NCBI GenBank assembly: GCA_963643205.1
Contig: CAVIJJ010000008.1
Coordinates: 1 to 58,281, forward strand
Source: Phil1 sp963643205
GTDB taxonomy: Bacteria; Bacillota; Clostridia; Christensenellales; CAG-138
Length of the DNA: 58,281 nt
Reading direction: 5' to 3'
A program made the position numbers and the translations under genes. Below the pieces are notes generated by a model. It was not told the origin of the DNA, ran no database searches, and saw only the letters and a list, made by a program, of their open reading frames with translations. This document shows, in pieces, positions 24,189-31,486 of this stretch. Positions within the stretch are counted from its first letter, which is position 1. Each line of letters begins with the position of its first letter.

Positions 24189-24719
24189 TTATTCCGCTGC
24201 TTCAGCGGGTGCTGCATCGGAGCCGCCCTTCTGCTCCATGATCTGACCGAGTGCAACGGCCAGCTTGGAAACGGGGCTCATCATGCTGCCAAGCAGCCTT
24301 GCGATAAGCTGTTCTCTGCTGGGCAGATCTGCCAGGGTGTTCATGCCGGCCGCGTCGGTGACTACGCCGTTTATGATACCGCCCTTAATTTCGCACTTCT
24401 TCAGCTTCTTAACGGTGTCTTTCAGTATGCGCGCGGGCGCTACGGCATCGTCATAACCGAACGCGAATGCAGAGGGTCCCTTCAGATAATTGTGGAAGCT
24501 GTCGTCCACTCCGTTTGCCTGGGCTGCGCGATTGACCATATGGTTCTTAAGAACTACATACTCAACGCCTGCCTTGCGCATTTCATTGCGCAGGTTGGTT
24601 ACCTCCTCAACGGTCAGTCCGCGATAGTCGAACACTACAACAGACTGCGCCTTTTCGAGCTTTTCGCGGATCTCCTCGACCTGTTTCGCTTTATCCTCGA
24701 TAATTGCGGGGTTTGCCAT
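24189..24719 (-). CDS. rplJ: ribosomal protein L10
   Basis: The 176-residue stalk base protein binds L7/L12 dimers. FDYRGLTVEEVTNLRNEMRK and LKGPSAFAFGYDD are typical, and the C-terminal tail is rich in Ala and Glu. I start at ATG 24719, placed 9 bases after AAGGAGG, rather than at the in-frame GTG at 24728 that overlaps the site. It is preceded by an L10 leader with an attenuator and its own promoter. Confidence 0.97.
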   Translation of the reverse strand: MANPAIIEDKAKQVEEIREKLEKAQSVVVFDYRGLTVEEVTNLRNEMRKAGVEYVVLKNHMVNRAAQANGVDDSFHNYLKGPSAFAFGYDDAVAPARILKDTVKKLKKCEIKGGIINGVVTDAAGMNTLADLPSREQLIARLLGSMMSPVSKLAVALGQIMEQKGGSDAAPAEAAE

Positions 24720-24742
24720 TGGTTTCACCTCCTTACAAAATG

Positions 24743-24860
24743 AAAATCCTTTGCCTAAGACAAAGGATGAGAGCTTGCTAAATAAAGCTTGCGTTCACCT
24801 CGGCAGGAAATTAAGCCCGCGTAGGGCGCCTGCTGTCTTCGGCCTTTATTTGATTTCCAT
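24743..24860 (-). ncRNA. L10 leader (autoregulatory mRNA leader) with attenuator
   Basis: The minus strand carries the conserved L10-leader pattern GAAGACAGCAGGCGCC, CGCGGGCTTAATTTCCTGC and CGAGGTGAACGC. It ends in a terminator-like hairpin: ATCCTTTG pairs with CAAAGGAT (24746-24768), followed by TTTTC. In this family L10(L12)4 binds the leader and lowers expression of rplJ-rplL. Confidence 0.85.
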
Positions 24861-24865
24861 GGGGC

Positions 24866-24894
24866 AGTATACTATACCACCCCATGGTTGTCAA
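24866..24894 (-). promoter_or_regulatory. promoter of rplJ-rplL
   Basis: On the minus strand a perfect TTGACA (24889-24894) and TATACT (24866-24871) are 17 bases apart, just ahead of the L10 leader. Confidence 0.85.
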
Positions 24895-24912
24895 CGGATT
24901 TTTTGAGATTCT

Positions 24913-24934
24913 CTCTATATTTTTTATAGAGAAG
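24913..24934 (-). terminator. hairpin after rplA
   Basis: TCTCTATA pairs with TATAGAGA around T6 (A6 on the minus strand). It lies between the repeat element after rplA and the rplJ promoter. The T tail is weak. Confidence 0.45.
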
Positions 24935-24940
24935 CTTTAT

Positions 24941-24992
24941 TCCGGCTCAGGCGATTCATTCGCCGGAACGGATGAGTTCCGTCAGGAACTCT
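24941..24992 (-). repeat. dispersed hairpin repeat, copy A
   Basis: This 52-base element lies directly at the rplA stop. Its conserved part TCCGGCTC..GGCGA, then CGCCGGAACGGATGA, recurs at 52448-52498. It ends with the stem GAGTTCC/GGAACTC, whose sequence is different but still paired in the other copy. Confidence 0.65.
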
Positions 24993-25681
24993 TAGAACTT
25001 CATGCTGTTGAACTTGACACCGGGGCCCATGGTGGTTGAAAGCACCAGGCTCTTTATGTAGGTGCCCTTCGCCGCGGCCGGCTTGGCCTTGATGACGGCA
25101 TCCATAAGGGTGTTCAGGTTCTCTTCCAGCTTTTCGACGCCGAAGGAAGCCTTGCCCACGGGAACGTGAACGATGGAGGTCTTGTCTACACGGTACTCAA
25201 CCTTACCGGCTTTGATATCGTGGATAGCCTTGGTCACGTCCATGGTGACGGTGCCGCTCTTGGGGTTAGGCATCAAGCCCTTAGGTCCCAGTATACGGGC
25301 TATACGGCCGATGGTGCCCATCATGTCCGGAGTAGCCACGCAAACATCGAATCCAAACCAGTTCTCGGTCTGGATCTTCTTTACCATATCGTCATCGCCC
25401 ACGAAATCGGCGCCGGCGGCCTCGGCTTCCTTAGCCTTGTCGCCCTTGGCGAATACCAGAACGCGGACGGTCTTGCCGGTACCGTGAGGCAGAACAACCG
25501 CGCCGCGGACCTGCTGGTCGGCGTGACGGGGGTCTACACCCAGACGGATAGAGGCTTCGATGGTCTCGTCAAACTTGGCCTTGGCGGTGGAGAGCACTGC
25601 CTCGATGCCTTCGCGGGGATCGTAGAGCTTCTGCTGTTCGATCTGCTTTACGCTGTCTTGATACTTTTTGCCATGCTTCAT
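24992..25681 (-). CDS. rplA: ribosomal protein L1
   Basis: The 229-residue protein binds 23S rRNA at the L1 stalk and usually represses its own operon. MKHGKKYQDS, RLGVDPRHADQQVRGAVVLP and LGPKGLMPNPKSGTV are diagnostic. It follows rplK by 61 bases. Its stop codon abuts the hairpin repeat at 24941-24992. Confidence 0.98.
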   Translation of the reverse strand: MKHGKKYQDSVKQIEQQKLYDPREGIEAVLSTAKAKFDETIEASIRLGVDPRHADQQVRGAVVLPHGTGKTVRVLVFAKGDKAKEAEAAGADFVGDDDMVKKIQTENWFGFDVCVATPDMMGTIGRIARILGPKGLMPNPKSGTVTMDVTKAIHDIKAGKVEYRVDKTSIVHVPVGKASFGVEKLEENLNTLMDAVIKAKPAAAKGTYIKSLVLSTTMGPGVKFNSMKF

Positions 25682-25742
25682 ATTCTATATTCCTTCCTGT
25701 GGTAATAGCGGCTTATGCCTCCCACATCTCCTTTAGGCTTGT

Positions 25743-26168
25743 TCAGTCCTCAACCGTGATACCCATGCTGCGGGCGGTACCGGCTACCATGCTCATGGCG
25801 GCTTCCACGCTGGCGGCGTTAAGGTCGGGCATCTTGGTGGTGGCGATCTCCCTTACCTGGTCCTTGGTCAGCTTGGCTACCTTCTGGGTATTCGGGCGGC
25901 CGGAGGCGGACTGCAGGCCGCAAGCCTTCTTAATAAGTACGGCCGCGGGGGGAGTCTTGGTCACAAAGGTGTAGGAACGGTCCTGATACACCGTAATTAC
26001 GACGGGGATGATCATGCCGGCGTCCTTGGCGGTGCGCTCGTTGAACTCCTTACAGAAGCCCATTATGTTCAGCTGATGCTGACCGAGTGCCGGGCCTACA
26101 GGTGGTGCTGGCGTTGCTTTGCCGGCGGGGATCTGAAGCTTCACAAAGCCTGTGATCTTCTTTGCCAT
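25743..26168 (-). CDS. rplK: ribosomal protein L11
   Basis: The 141-residue protein binds the GTPase-associated centre of 23S rRNA. VKLQIPAGKATPAPPVGPAL and the C-terminal GTARSMGITVE are typical. GAGGA precedes ATG 26168. It heads the rplK-rplA pair, downstream of nusG. Confidence 0.98.
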   Translation of the reverse strand: MAKKITGFVKLQIPAGKATPAPPVGPALGQHQLNIMGFCKEFNERTAKDAGMIIPVVITVYQDRSYTFVTKTPPAAVLIKKACGLQSASGRPNTQKVAKLTKDQVREIATTKMPDLNAASVEAAMSMVAGTARSMGITVED

Positions 26169-26312
26169 TTGAATTTCCTCCTAAAAATAATGTGGTGCGA
26201 GCGGCCTCCCCGCTTAACGGGCGGGCCTCCCACTTATGACAGCCTTCCTTGCGGAGCGGCGCATAAATCATGCCTATGCTCGGAAAAGCCCGAGCTTAAC
26301 ACTTGCCCCTTA
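26169..26312 (-). promoter_or_regulatory. probable structured leader of rplK
   Basis: The 144 bases between nusG and rplK form several GC-rich hairpins, including GGGAGGC around GCCCGCCCGTTAAGCGGGG and a late CACCACA. L1 normally binds such an L11 leader to repress rplK-rplA. The assignment rests on position and general pattern. Confidence 0.4.
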
Positions 26313-26831
26313 TCAGAGCTTTTGAACCTGAATGTAGTCCAGCTCAACGGGGGTTTCACGATTGAATATGGATACCGTAAGCTTAACCTTCTGCCTTTCG
26401 GGATCAAGCGCCTCAACGGTGCCGATGAAGTTTTCAAGCGGGCCGCTTACTACGCGCACGCTCTCGCCAACCTCCAGGTCCAGCTCGATGGGAATGTATT
26501 CCACGCCAAGCTTGGTAACCTCTTCATCGGTAAGCGGAACGGGCTTTGATCCGGGACCCACGAAGCCGGTAACGCCGCGCGTGTTGCGCACGATGTACCA
26601 GGTTTTGTCGTTCATGATCATTTTGATCATAACGTATCCCGGCAGCGTTTTGCGGGTTGTAACCTTGCGCTTGCCGTCCTTCATCTCCACCACCTCTTCG
26701 GTGGGGTAGCTTACTTCCAGTATCATATCCTGAAGTCCGCGGTTCTCAACCGTTTTCTCCAGGTCTTCCTTCACCTTGTTCTCGTAGCCCGAATAGGTAT
26801 GGGCAACGTACCACTTGGCTTCTTCGGCCAT
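26313..26831 (-). CDS. nusG: transcription antitermination factor NusG
   Basis: The 172-residue protein has the NGN domain (WYVAHTYSGYENKVKEDLEK) and a C-terminal KOW domain (VGESVRVVSGPLENFIGTVE, about 120-172). It binds RNA polymerase and links it to Rho or the ribosome. It lies 16 bases after secE. Confidence 0.97.
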   Translation of the reverse strand: MAEEAKWYVAHTYSGYENKVKEDLEKTVENRGLQDMILEVSYPTEEVVEMKDGKRKVTTRKTLPGYVMIKMIMNDKTWYIVRNTRGVTGFVGPGSKPVPLTDEEVTKLGVEYIPIELDLEVGESVRVVSGPLENFIGTVEALDPERQKVKLTVSIFNRETPVELDYIQVQKL

Positions 26832-26847
26832 GGTGATCGCCCCTAAA

Positions 26848-27135
26848 TTACATCAGGCCCAGCAGCGTGTCCACCAGAGCGGAGCTGCTGTCCGAAGAGC
26901 CGGCCAGGTTTCCGAGAAGCGTAAAGCCTTCGCCGAACAGGAAATCGAGCACGCCTATAACAATGGCGAAAAGCACTATAAAGCCGAGCACGGTCGCGGT
27001 GTACTTGGCAAGATCCTTACCGGAAGGCCAGGTAACCTTTTTCAGTTCGCCCACAACGTCCTTAAAATAGCGGCCGATACGCGCGAACAGGCTGGGCTTA
27101 TTCTCCTTTTTTGCGGTTTTAACATCGTTTGCCAT
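26848..27135 (-). CDS. secE: preprotein translocase subunit SecE
   Basis: The 95-residue protein stabilises SecY. The conserved amphipathic part (FKDVVGELKKVTWPSGKDL) and one membrane segment (about 44-67) are present. It carries about 25 further residues after the membrane segment, including GSSDSSSALVDTLLGLM, which most short SecE proteins lack. It is between rpmG and nusG as usual. Confidence 0.95.
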   Translation of the reverse strand: MANDVKTAKKENKPSLFARIGRYFKDVVGELKKVTWPSGKDLAKYTATVLGFIVLFAIVIGVLDFLFGEGFTLLGNLAGSSDSSSALVDTLLGLM

Positions 27136-27158
27136 TATTCTGTCCTGTCCTTTCGGGC

Positions 27159-27308
27159 TTACTTGGCTTCCCTGTGGATAGTGTGCTTGTGGCAGAAGCG
27201 GCAGTACTTGGAGAACTCAAGCCTGTCGGGGTCGTTCTTCTTGTTCTTAAAGGTGTTGTAGTTACGCTGCTTGCATTCGGTGCAGGCCAAGGTGATCTTT
27301 ACGCGCAT
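27159..27308 (-). CDS. rpmG: ribosomal protein L33
   Basis: This 49-residue protein begins MRVKITLACTECKQRNY and ends HTIHREAK. Two CxxC pairs (CTEC and CRFC) make it the zinc-binding form of L33. It is the first gene of the rpmG-secE-nusG unit and starts 23 bases before secE's ribosome binding region. Confidence 0.97.
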   Translation of the reverse strand: MRVKITLACTECKQRNYNTFKNKKNDPDRLEFSKYCRFCHKHTIHREAK

Positions 27309-27375
27309 GGTGGTTGTTACTCCTCTCAGTTTATGCCTAAGCCCAACGGGCCGCGGCCAATAAAAATCCGTTTTG

Positions 27376-27455
27376 TTCGGCTAAAACCGAACCTAAATAA
27401 ACCCCCCGGACGGGGGTTGCTTAGTTAGGTTATCACACCTTTCAAGTCTTGTCAA
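27376..27455 (-). promoter_or_regulatory. promoter and leader hairpins of rpmG-secE-nusG
   Basis: On the minus strand TTGACA (27450-27455) is clear; the -10 is weak (TAACCT at 27427-27432 with 17-base spacing). The leader has two hairpins, AACCCCC/GGGGGTT (27400-27418) and GTTCGG/CCGAAC (27375-27392). Confidence 0.5.
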
Positions 27456-27479
27456 TTAAAAAAATGGTTTTATAGGGCA

Positions 27480-27824
27480 ATTTATTCAGATATTCTCGGC
27501 TCTTGTGCCCCCACGGCACCCGCGGCGCAATATGTTGGGGAGCGCGTTAATTTCAAGGCCCGCCCGCGGTTGGAGTGCCGCCGAATTTGTAAACAAAAAA
27601 TAGTATATTTTCCCCTGTCCCACCCTTCCGCCGCGGTCGGCGCCCGGGAATGCGCTTTGCGTTTGTGCCTGTTATGCTGTGCTTCGTTTAGGCATTTAGG
27701 TGAAATTCCTGCGTTGTGCCCGTCCCGCAGTAAGCATGCGCCGGCTCATTCTCAGCCGGCAGAGATAGCGCCCGCCCCGTTCGGCGGAATACCGAATTAT
27801 ATGTATTATTGTTTGCGGTTTTCT
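27480..27824. other. 345-base gap without a gene; possible structured RNA
   Basis: No convincing reading frame is present. The stretch is GC-rich with a perfect hairpin GCCGGCT/AGCCGGC (27740-27760) and several shorter inverted repeats. I could not match it to RNase P RNA, tmRNA, SRP RNA or 6S RNA by eye. Confidence 0.3.
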
Positions 27825-28331
27825 TTACACAAGCTCCGTGTTCCAGTTCAGCTTCTGAATGGACGCGTCAAGCTGCCTAAGCTCCTTTGATTTCGCGTCA
27901 ACCGTTTTCTGCATGGCCGTTACGTCCACGCTTGAAAGTATCTTTATCTCCGTTTTGGAATAGCGGTCCACCCTTTGGCTGGCCTGCTGCAAAAAGTCCC
28001 GCAGTATGCTCGTTTCAAGCGAAAGCGCGTCGCGCCGGGCAAGCAGCTCGGTAATCGTTTTTCCCTCAAACACGGTTGAGGCGTTGGTCAGGTTTATGCG
28101 GCGCACTATCGTTTCAAAGGCCGCGCACTTGGCGGCGAGCAGGGCCGTAAGGCGCATGGGATCCTCCGCCGGTTCCTCACCCTCCTGCACCTTGGCGTTA
28201 TCGTTAAGGCGGCTGTGCAGCTGCGCGATTTCCGTTTTTATATCCGCGCGCACCTGCAGAGCCTCCGCAAGCGACATCCGTCCCGTTGTCTCGCTAAGTT
28301 CGGTTTCCGTAAAATCAAGGCTATTTTCCAT
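27825..28331 (-). CDS. DIP1984-family (septicolysin-like) protein
   Basis: The 168-residue protein matches the DIP1984 family: LAEALQVRADIKTEIAQL, RLNDNAKVQEGEEPAEDP, RRINLTNAS and KLNWNTEL. It is predicted largely coiled-coil (about 20-160). The name septicolysin comes from an annotated haemolysin in a few members; the function in most bacteria is unknown. A purine-rich AAAAGGGG lies before ATG 28331. It is transcribed alone, divergently from metK. Confidence 0.82.
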   Translation of the reverse strand: MENSLDFTETELSETTGRMSLAEALQVRADIKTEIAQLHSRLNDNAKVQEGEEPAEDPMRLTALLAAKCAAFETIVRRINLTNASTVFEGKTITELLARRDALSLETSILRDFLQQASQRVDRYSKTEIKILSSVDVTAMQKTVDAKSKELRQLDASIQKLNWNTELV

Positions 28332-28412
28332 AATAAATACCCCTTTTCGCAGTTATGCCGGCATTATACCACAAAAAGCCCCGTTTTGCGCCAATTATTT
28401 AATCCCAAGGGG

Positions 28413-28442
28413 TTGACAGGCAAGCAAAAGTGATGCTATTAT
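28413..28442 (+). promoter_or_regulatory. promoter of the metK S-box transcript
   Basis: TTGACA (28413-28418) and TATTAT (28437-28442) are 18 bases apart, with an extended TGC just before the -10. Confidence 0.75.
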
Positions 28443-28464
28443 ACCCACGCAACAGAATATTTGC

Positions 28465-28603
28465 CTTATCAAGAGTGGTTGAGGGACGGGCCCTGTGAAA
28501 CCCGGCAACCTGCGTTCGGCGCAAGGTGCCAATTCCCGCGGCAATAGCCGAAAGATGAGCGATGCTTCCCTTCGTCTCGTTTTTCGCGGGGCGTTTTATT
28601 TTA
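28465..28603 (+). ncRNA. SAM-I (S-box) riboswitch
   Basis: The conserved core is intact: CTTATCAAGAGTGG, GAGGGACGGGCCC, GAAACCCGGCAACC, GGTGCCAATTCC and GATGAG. After it, CGTCTCG (28573-28579) pairs with CGGGGCG (28587-28593) followed by TTTTATTTT, a terminator. TCGTCTC can instead pair with GATGAGCGA to form the antiterminator. High SAM should stop transcription of metK. Confidence 0.96.
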
Positions 28604-28682
28604 CCCTAAGGTAATGAACGCGCCGCGTAAGTCTCCGCCGCGCTTGATGGGCAGGACATATGAGAACGGAGGATTTTTTATT

Positions 28683-29846
28683 ATGAGAAAGCTGTTTACC
28701 TCGGAATCGGTAACCGAGGGACATCCCGACAAAGTTTGCGACATACTCAGCGACAGCGTGCTTGACGCGCATCTGGCGCAGGATCCTTACTCCCGCGTGG
28801 CGTGCGAATGCGCCGCCACAACCGGCCTTGTGCTGGTTATGGGCGAAATAACCAGCAAGGCGCAGGTAGACATTTCTTCCCTTGTTCGCTCCACCGTGAA
28901 CGAAATAGGCTATACGGACAACTCAACCGGCTTCAGCGGAAACAGCTGCGCCGTGCTTGTGGCGCTTGATAAGCAGTCCGGAGACATTGCCATGGGCGTT
29001 GACAAGTCCCTTGAGGCCAAGGAAGGCGCCGAGGCGGACATGACCACCGGCGCGGGCGACCAGGGCATGATGTTTGGCTACGCCACCGACGAAACCGAGG
29101 AATACATGCCCCTGCCCATATACCTGGCGCATGCCCTTACCCGCCGCCTGGCCGCTTACCGCAAGAGCGGCGCGGACTTCATTAAGCCCGACGGCAAGGC
29201 GCAGGTGAGCGTTGTTTACGAAAACGGCAAGGCCGTGGGAATAGACACCGTGCTTGTTTCAACCCAGCACAGCGCGGACGCCACGCAGGAAATGCTTAAG
29301 GATGCCGTTTATAACGAGGTTATAAAGCGCGTTATTCCCGAAAACCTGCTCGCGAGCGACACGAGGATACTCGTTAACCCCACCGGCCGCTTCGTAATAG
29401 GCGGACCGCACGGGGACAGCGGCCTTACCGGGCGCAAGATAATAGTTGATACCTACGGCGGACTTGCCCGCCACGGCGGCGGTGCCTTCAGCGGCAAGGA
29501 CCCCACCAAGGTTGACCGCAGCGCGGCCTACGCTGCCCGCTATATAGCAAAGAACATTGTTGCCGCGGGCCTCGCTAAGCGCTGCGAGCTGCAGATTGCC
29601 TACGCCATAGGCGTGGCCGAGCCTGTTTCCGTATTTATAGACACGTTCGGCACGGGCACCGTTGATGAGGACAAGCTGCTTAACGCCGTGCGCCGCAGCT
29701 TTGACCTGAGGCCGGAGGCCATAATACGCGCGCTTGATCTGCGCCGCCCCATTTACCGCCGCACCGCGGCTTACGGCCACTTTGGCGATCCCGCCATGCC
29801 GTGGGAGCAGCTTGACCTGGCGGACAGGATAAAGGCAAATCTTTAA
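28683..29846 (+). CDS. metK: S-adenosylmethionine synthetase
   Basis: The 387-residue enzyme makes S-adenosylmethionine from methionine and ATP. GHPDKVCDILSDS, GAGDQGMMFGYA and GGGAFSGKDPTKVDRS are the family signatures and the length is normal. GGAGG at 28668-28672 sets the start at 28683. The S-box riboswitch upstream gives feedback control by the product. Confidence 0.98.
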   Translation: MRKLFTSESVTEGHPDKVCDILSDSVLDAHLAQDPYSRVACECAATTGLVLVMGEITSKAQVDISSLVRSTVNEIGYTDNSTGFSGNSCAVLVALDKQSGDIAMGVDKSLEAKEGAEADMTTGAGDQGMMFGYATDETEEYMPLPIYLAHALTRRLAAYRKSGADFIKPDGKAQVSVVYENGKAVGIDTVLVSTQHSADATQEMLKDAVYNEVIKRVIPENLLASDTRILVNPTGRFVIGGPHGDSGLTGRKIIVDTYGGLARHGGGAFSGKDPTKVDRSAAYAARYIAKNIVAAGLAKRCELQIAYAIGVAEPVSVFIDTFGTGTVDEDKLLNAVRRSFDLRPEAIIRALDLRRPIYRRTAAYGHFGDPAMPWEQLDLADRIKANL

Positions 29847-29857
29847 CAGCAAATACG

Positions 29858-29878
29858 CGGGCGGCCACCGGCCGCCCG
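29858..29878 (+). terminator. hairpin after metK
   Basis: CGGGCGGCC pairs with GGCCGCCCG, followed by TTGTGCTT, a weak T tail. Confidence 0.6.
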
Positions 29879-29920
29879 TTGTGCTTAAAAAACGAATTTT
29901 TATCCCGCGCAAAAAAACTG

Positions 29921-29950
29921 TTGACATATACGATGGGTATTATGTATAAT
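29921..29950 (+). promoter_or_regulatory. promoter of tRNA-Glu
   Basis: TTGACA (29921-29926) and TATAAT (29945-29950) are 18 bases apart, 23 bases before the tRNA. Confidence 0.88.
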
Positions 29951-29972
29951 AACATTCGCCGTGAGGTTATGT

Positions 29973-30048
29973 GCTCGGTTCGTCTAGTGGCCTAGGACAC
30001 CGCCCTCTCACGGCGGGAACATGGGTTCGACTCCCATACCGGGTACCA
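29973..30048 (+). tRNA. tRNA-Glu (anticodon CTC)
   Basis: The 76-nt cloverleaf has an encoded CCA and the anticodon loop CTCTCAC (CTC, reading GAG). The anticodon arm CCGCC/GGCGG is as in other glutamate tRNAs. Confidence 0.95.
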
Positions 30049-30050
30049 GA

Positions 30051-30078
30051 AAAGCTCCGATTTATCGGAGCTTTTTCT
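30051..30078. terminator. bidirectional terminator after tRNA-Glu
   Basis: AAAGCTCCGA pairs perfectly with TCGGAGCTTT, followed by TTCTTT. It can also end the leftward deaminase gene. Confidence 0.88.
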
Positions 30079-30115
30079 TTGTTTTGGGTGTAACGCGGGG
30101 TGTAATGGAAATCCC

Positions 30116-31486
30116 TTATTCCCTTATCCCAAGATATTTGTTTATCGCGTTTCTGCCCCTTTCGGCAAGGGCGTTTTCGTCAAGGGCCGTGAGGCGGCCG
30201 GCCGAAACGGTTATTCTGCCGTTTATTATAACGGTGTCCACCGGGGCTTTGAGGCCGACGGTAGCGAGCATATTTTTAGGATCAAGCGTAGCTCCCGCAA
30301 GCTCGGATCTATGGCTATTCACAAGGAACATATCCGCCGCCATGCCGGGGGCGATAAAGCCTATATCGCGCCTGCCGAGCAGCCTGGCACCGCCGACGGT
30401 TGCCATTTTAAGCATATCGTATCCGCTCGGCGCTTTTTCAGCGCTTGTTAGCCTGTGGAGCAGGTATCCTACCCGCATTTCCTCAAGAAGGTTAGATCCG
30501 TCGTTGCTCGCGCTTCCGTCAACGCCAAGCCCCACGGGGATTCCAAGCTCCATCATGCGCGGCACGTTCGCCACGCCGCTTGAAAGCTTCATATTGGATA
30601 TTGGGCAATGCGCAACGCCGCTGCCGCTTTTCGCTATGCGCTTTAGTTCATCGTCCGTAAAATGTATGCCGTGGGCGTACCAAACGTCCGGCCCGGTCCA
30701 GCCCAGAGATTCTATGTAGTCATATGGCTTAAGGCCGAAATTTGACAGGGTATAGTTCTCCTCGTCCTTTGTTTCCGCAAGATGCGTATGCAGTCTAAGC
30801 CCAAGCTCCCGCGCCAGAAGGGCGCTTTGCCGCATAAGCTCCCCGCTTACGGAGAAGGGTGAGCAGGGGGCGAGAGCCACCGTGCGCATGGAGGCAAACG
30901 AAGTGTCGTTATATTCATTGGCCAGGCGGCGGCTGTCCTCCATTATCTCGTCAACCGTCTGCACAACGCTGTCCGGCGGCAGGCCTCCGTCCTTTTTTGA
31001 AAGGTCCATGCTGCCGCGGCTTGCGGCAAAACGCATGCCCACGGCATCCGCCGCGCGGAACTGCTCATCTATCAAAAGATGGCCGGCGGCTTTGGGGAAA
31101 ACATAGTGATGGTCAAAGGCCGTTGTGCAGCCCCAGCGCATAAGCTCCGCCATGGCGAGGGAGGATGAGCAGAAAACGGTTTCGCGGTCTATGCCCTTCC
31201 ATATTTCATAAAGGGTTTTAAGCCAGTCGAAAAGCTCCATGTTCTGCACCTGGGGCAGATTCCTTGAAAAATACTGATAAAAATGATGGTGCGTGTTTAT
31301 AAGCCCGGGGTAGCAAAGCATGCCGGAAGCATCAATCACGTCCGCTCCCTTTCGCGTTTCCTCGCTGCTTTGGCCTATAAAGGCGATGCGGTTATCCTCA
31401 ATAACAATATCCGTATTCTTATAAACCGTGTCCTTATCGTCGCAGCTTACAACGCATTCAATGTTTTTAAGAATAAGCTTTTTCAT
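30116..31486 (-). CDS. 8-oxoguanine-deaminase-like amidohydrolase
   Basis: The 456-residue metal-dependent hydrolase belongs to the TrzN/guanine deaminase group (COG0402). Metal ligands appear as NTHHHFYQ (from about residue 63), THLAETKDE, HGIHFTDDEL and GLGVDGSASND. The order NTHHHFYQ ... LPQVQNMELFDWLKTLYEIW is as I recall for 8-oxoguanine deaminases, which turn 8-oxoguanine to urate. Related aminohydrolases acting on other purines or pterins cannot be excluded. Its ATG shares a base with the stop of the upstream wall hydrolase gene (TAATG), so they are co-translated although functionally unrelated. Confidence 0.8.
   Translation of the reverse strand: MKKLILKNIECVVSCDDKDTVYKNTDIVIEDNRIAFIGQSSEETRKGADVIDASGMLCYPGLINTHHHFYQYFSRNLPQVQNMELFDWLKTLYEIWKGIDRETVFCSSSLAMAELMRWGCTTAFDHHYVFPKAAGHLLIDEQFRAADAVGMRFAASRGSMDLSKKDGGLPPDSVVQTVDEIMEDSRRLANEYNDTSFASMRTVALAPCSPFSVSGELMRQSALLARELGLRLHTHLAETKDEENYTLSNFGLKPYDYIESLGWTGPDVWYAHGIHFTDDELKRIAKSGSGVAHCPISNMKLSSGVANVPRMMELGIPVGLGVDGSASNDGSNLLEEMRVGYLLHRLTSAEKAPSGYDMLKMATVGGARLLGRRDIGFIAPGMAADMFLVNSHRSELAGATLDPKNMLATVGLKAPVDTVIINGRITVSAGRLTALDENALAERGRNAINKYLGIRE

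Noticed and set aside
27614..27626. T-box-like string AGGGTGGGACAGG on the minus strand
   Set aside because: It differs from the T-box core at several bases. There is no specifier stem or terminator after it, and the next gene is rpmG, not an amino-acid gene.
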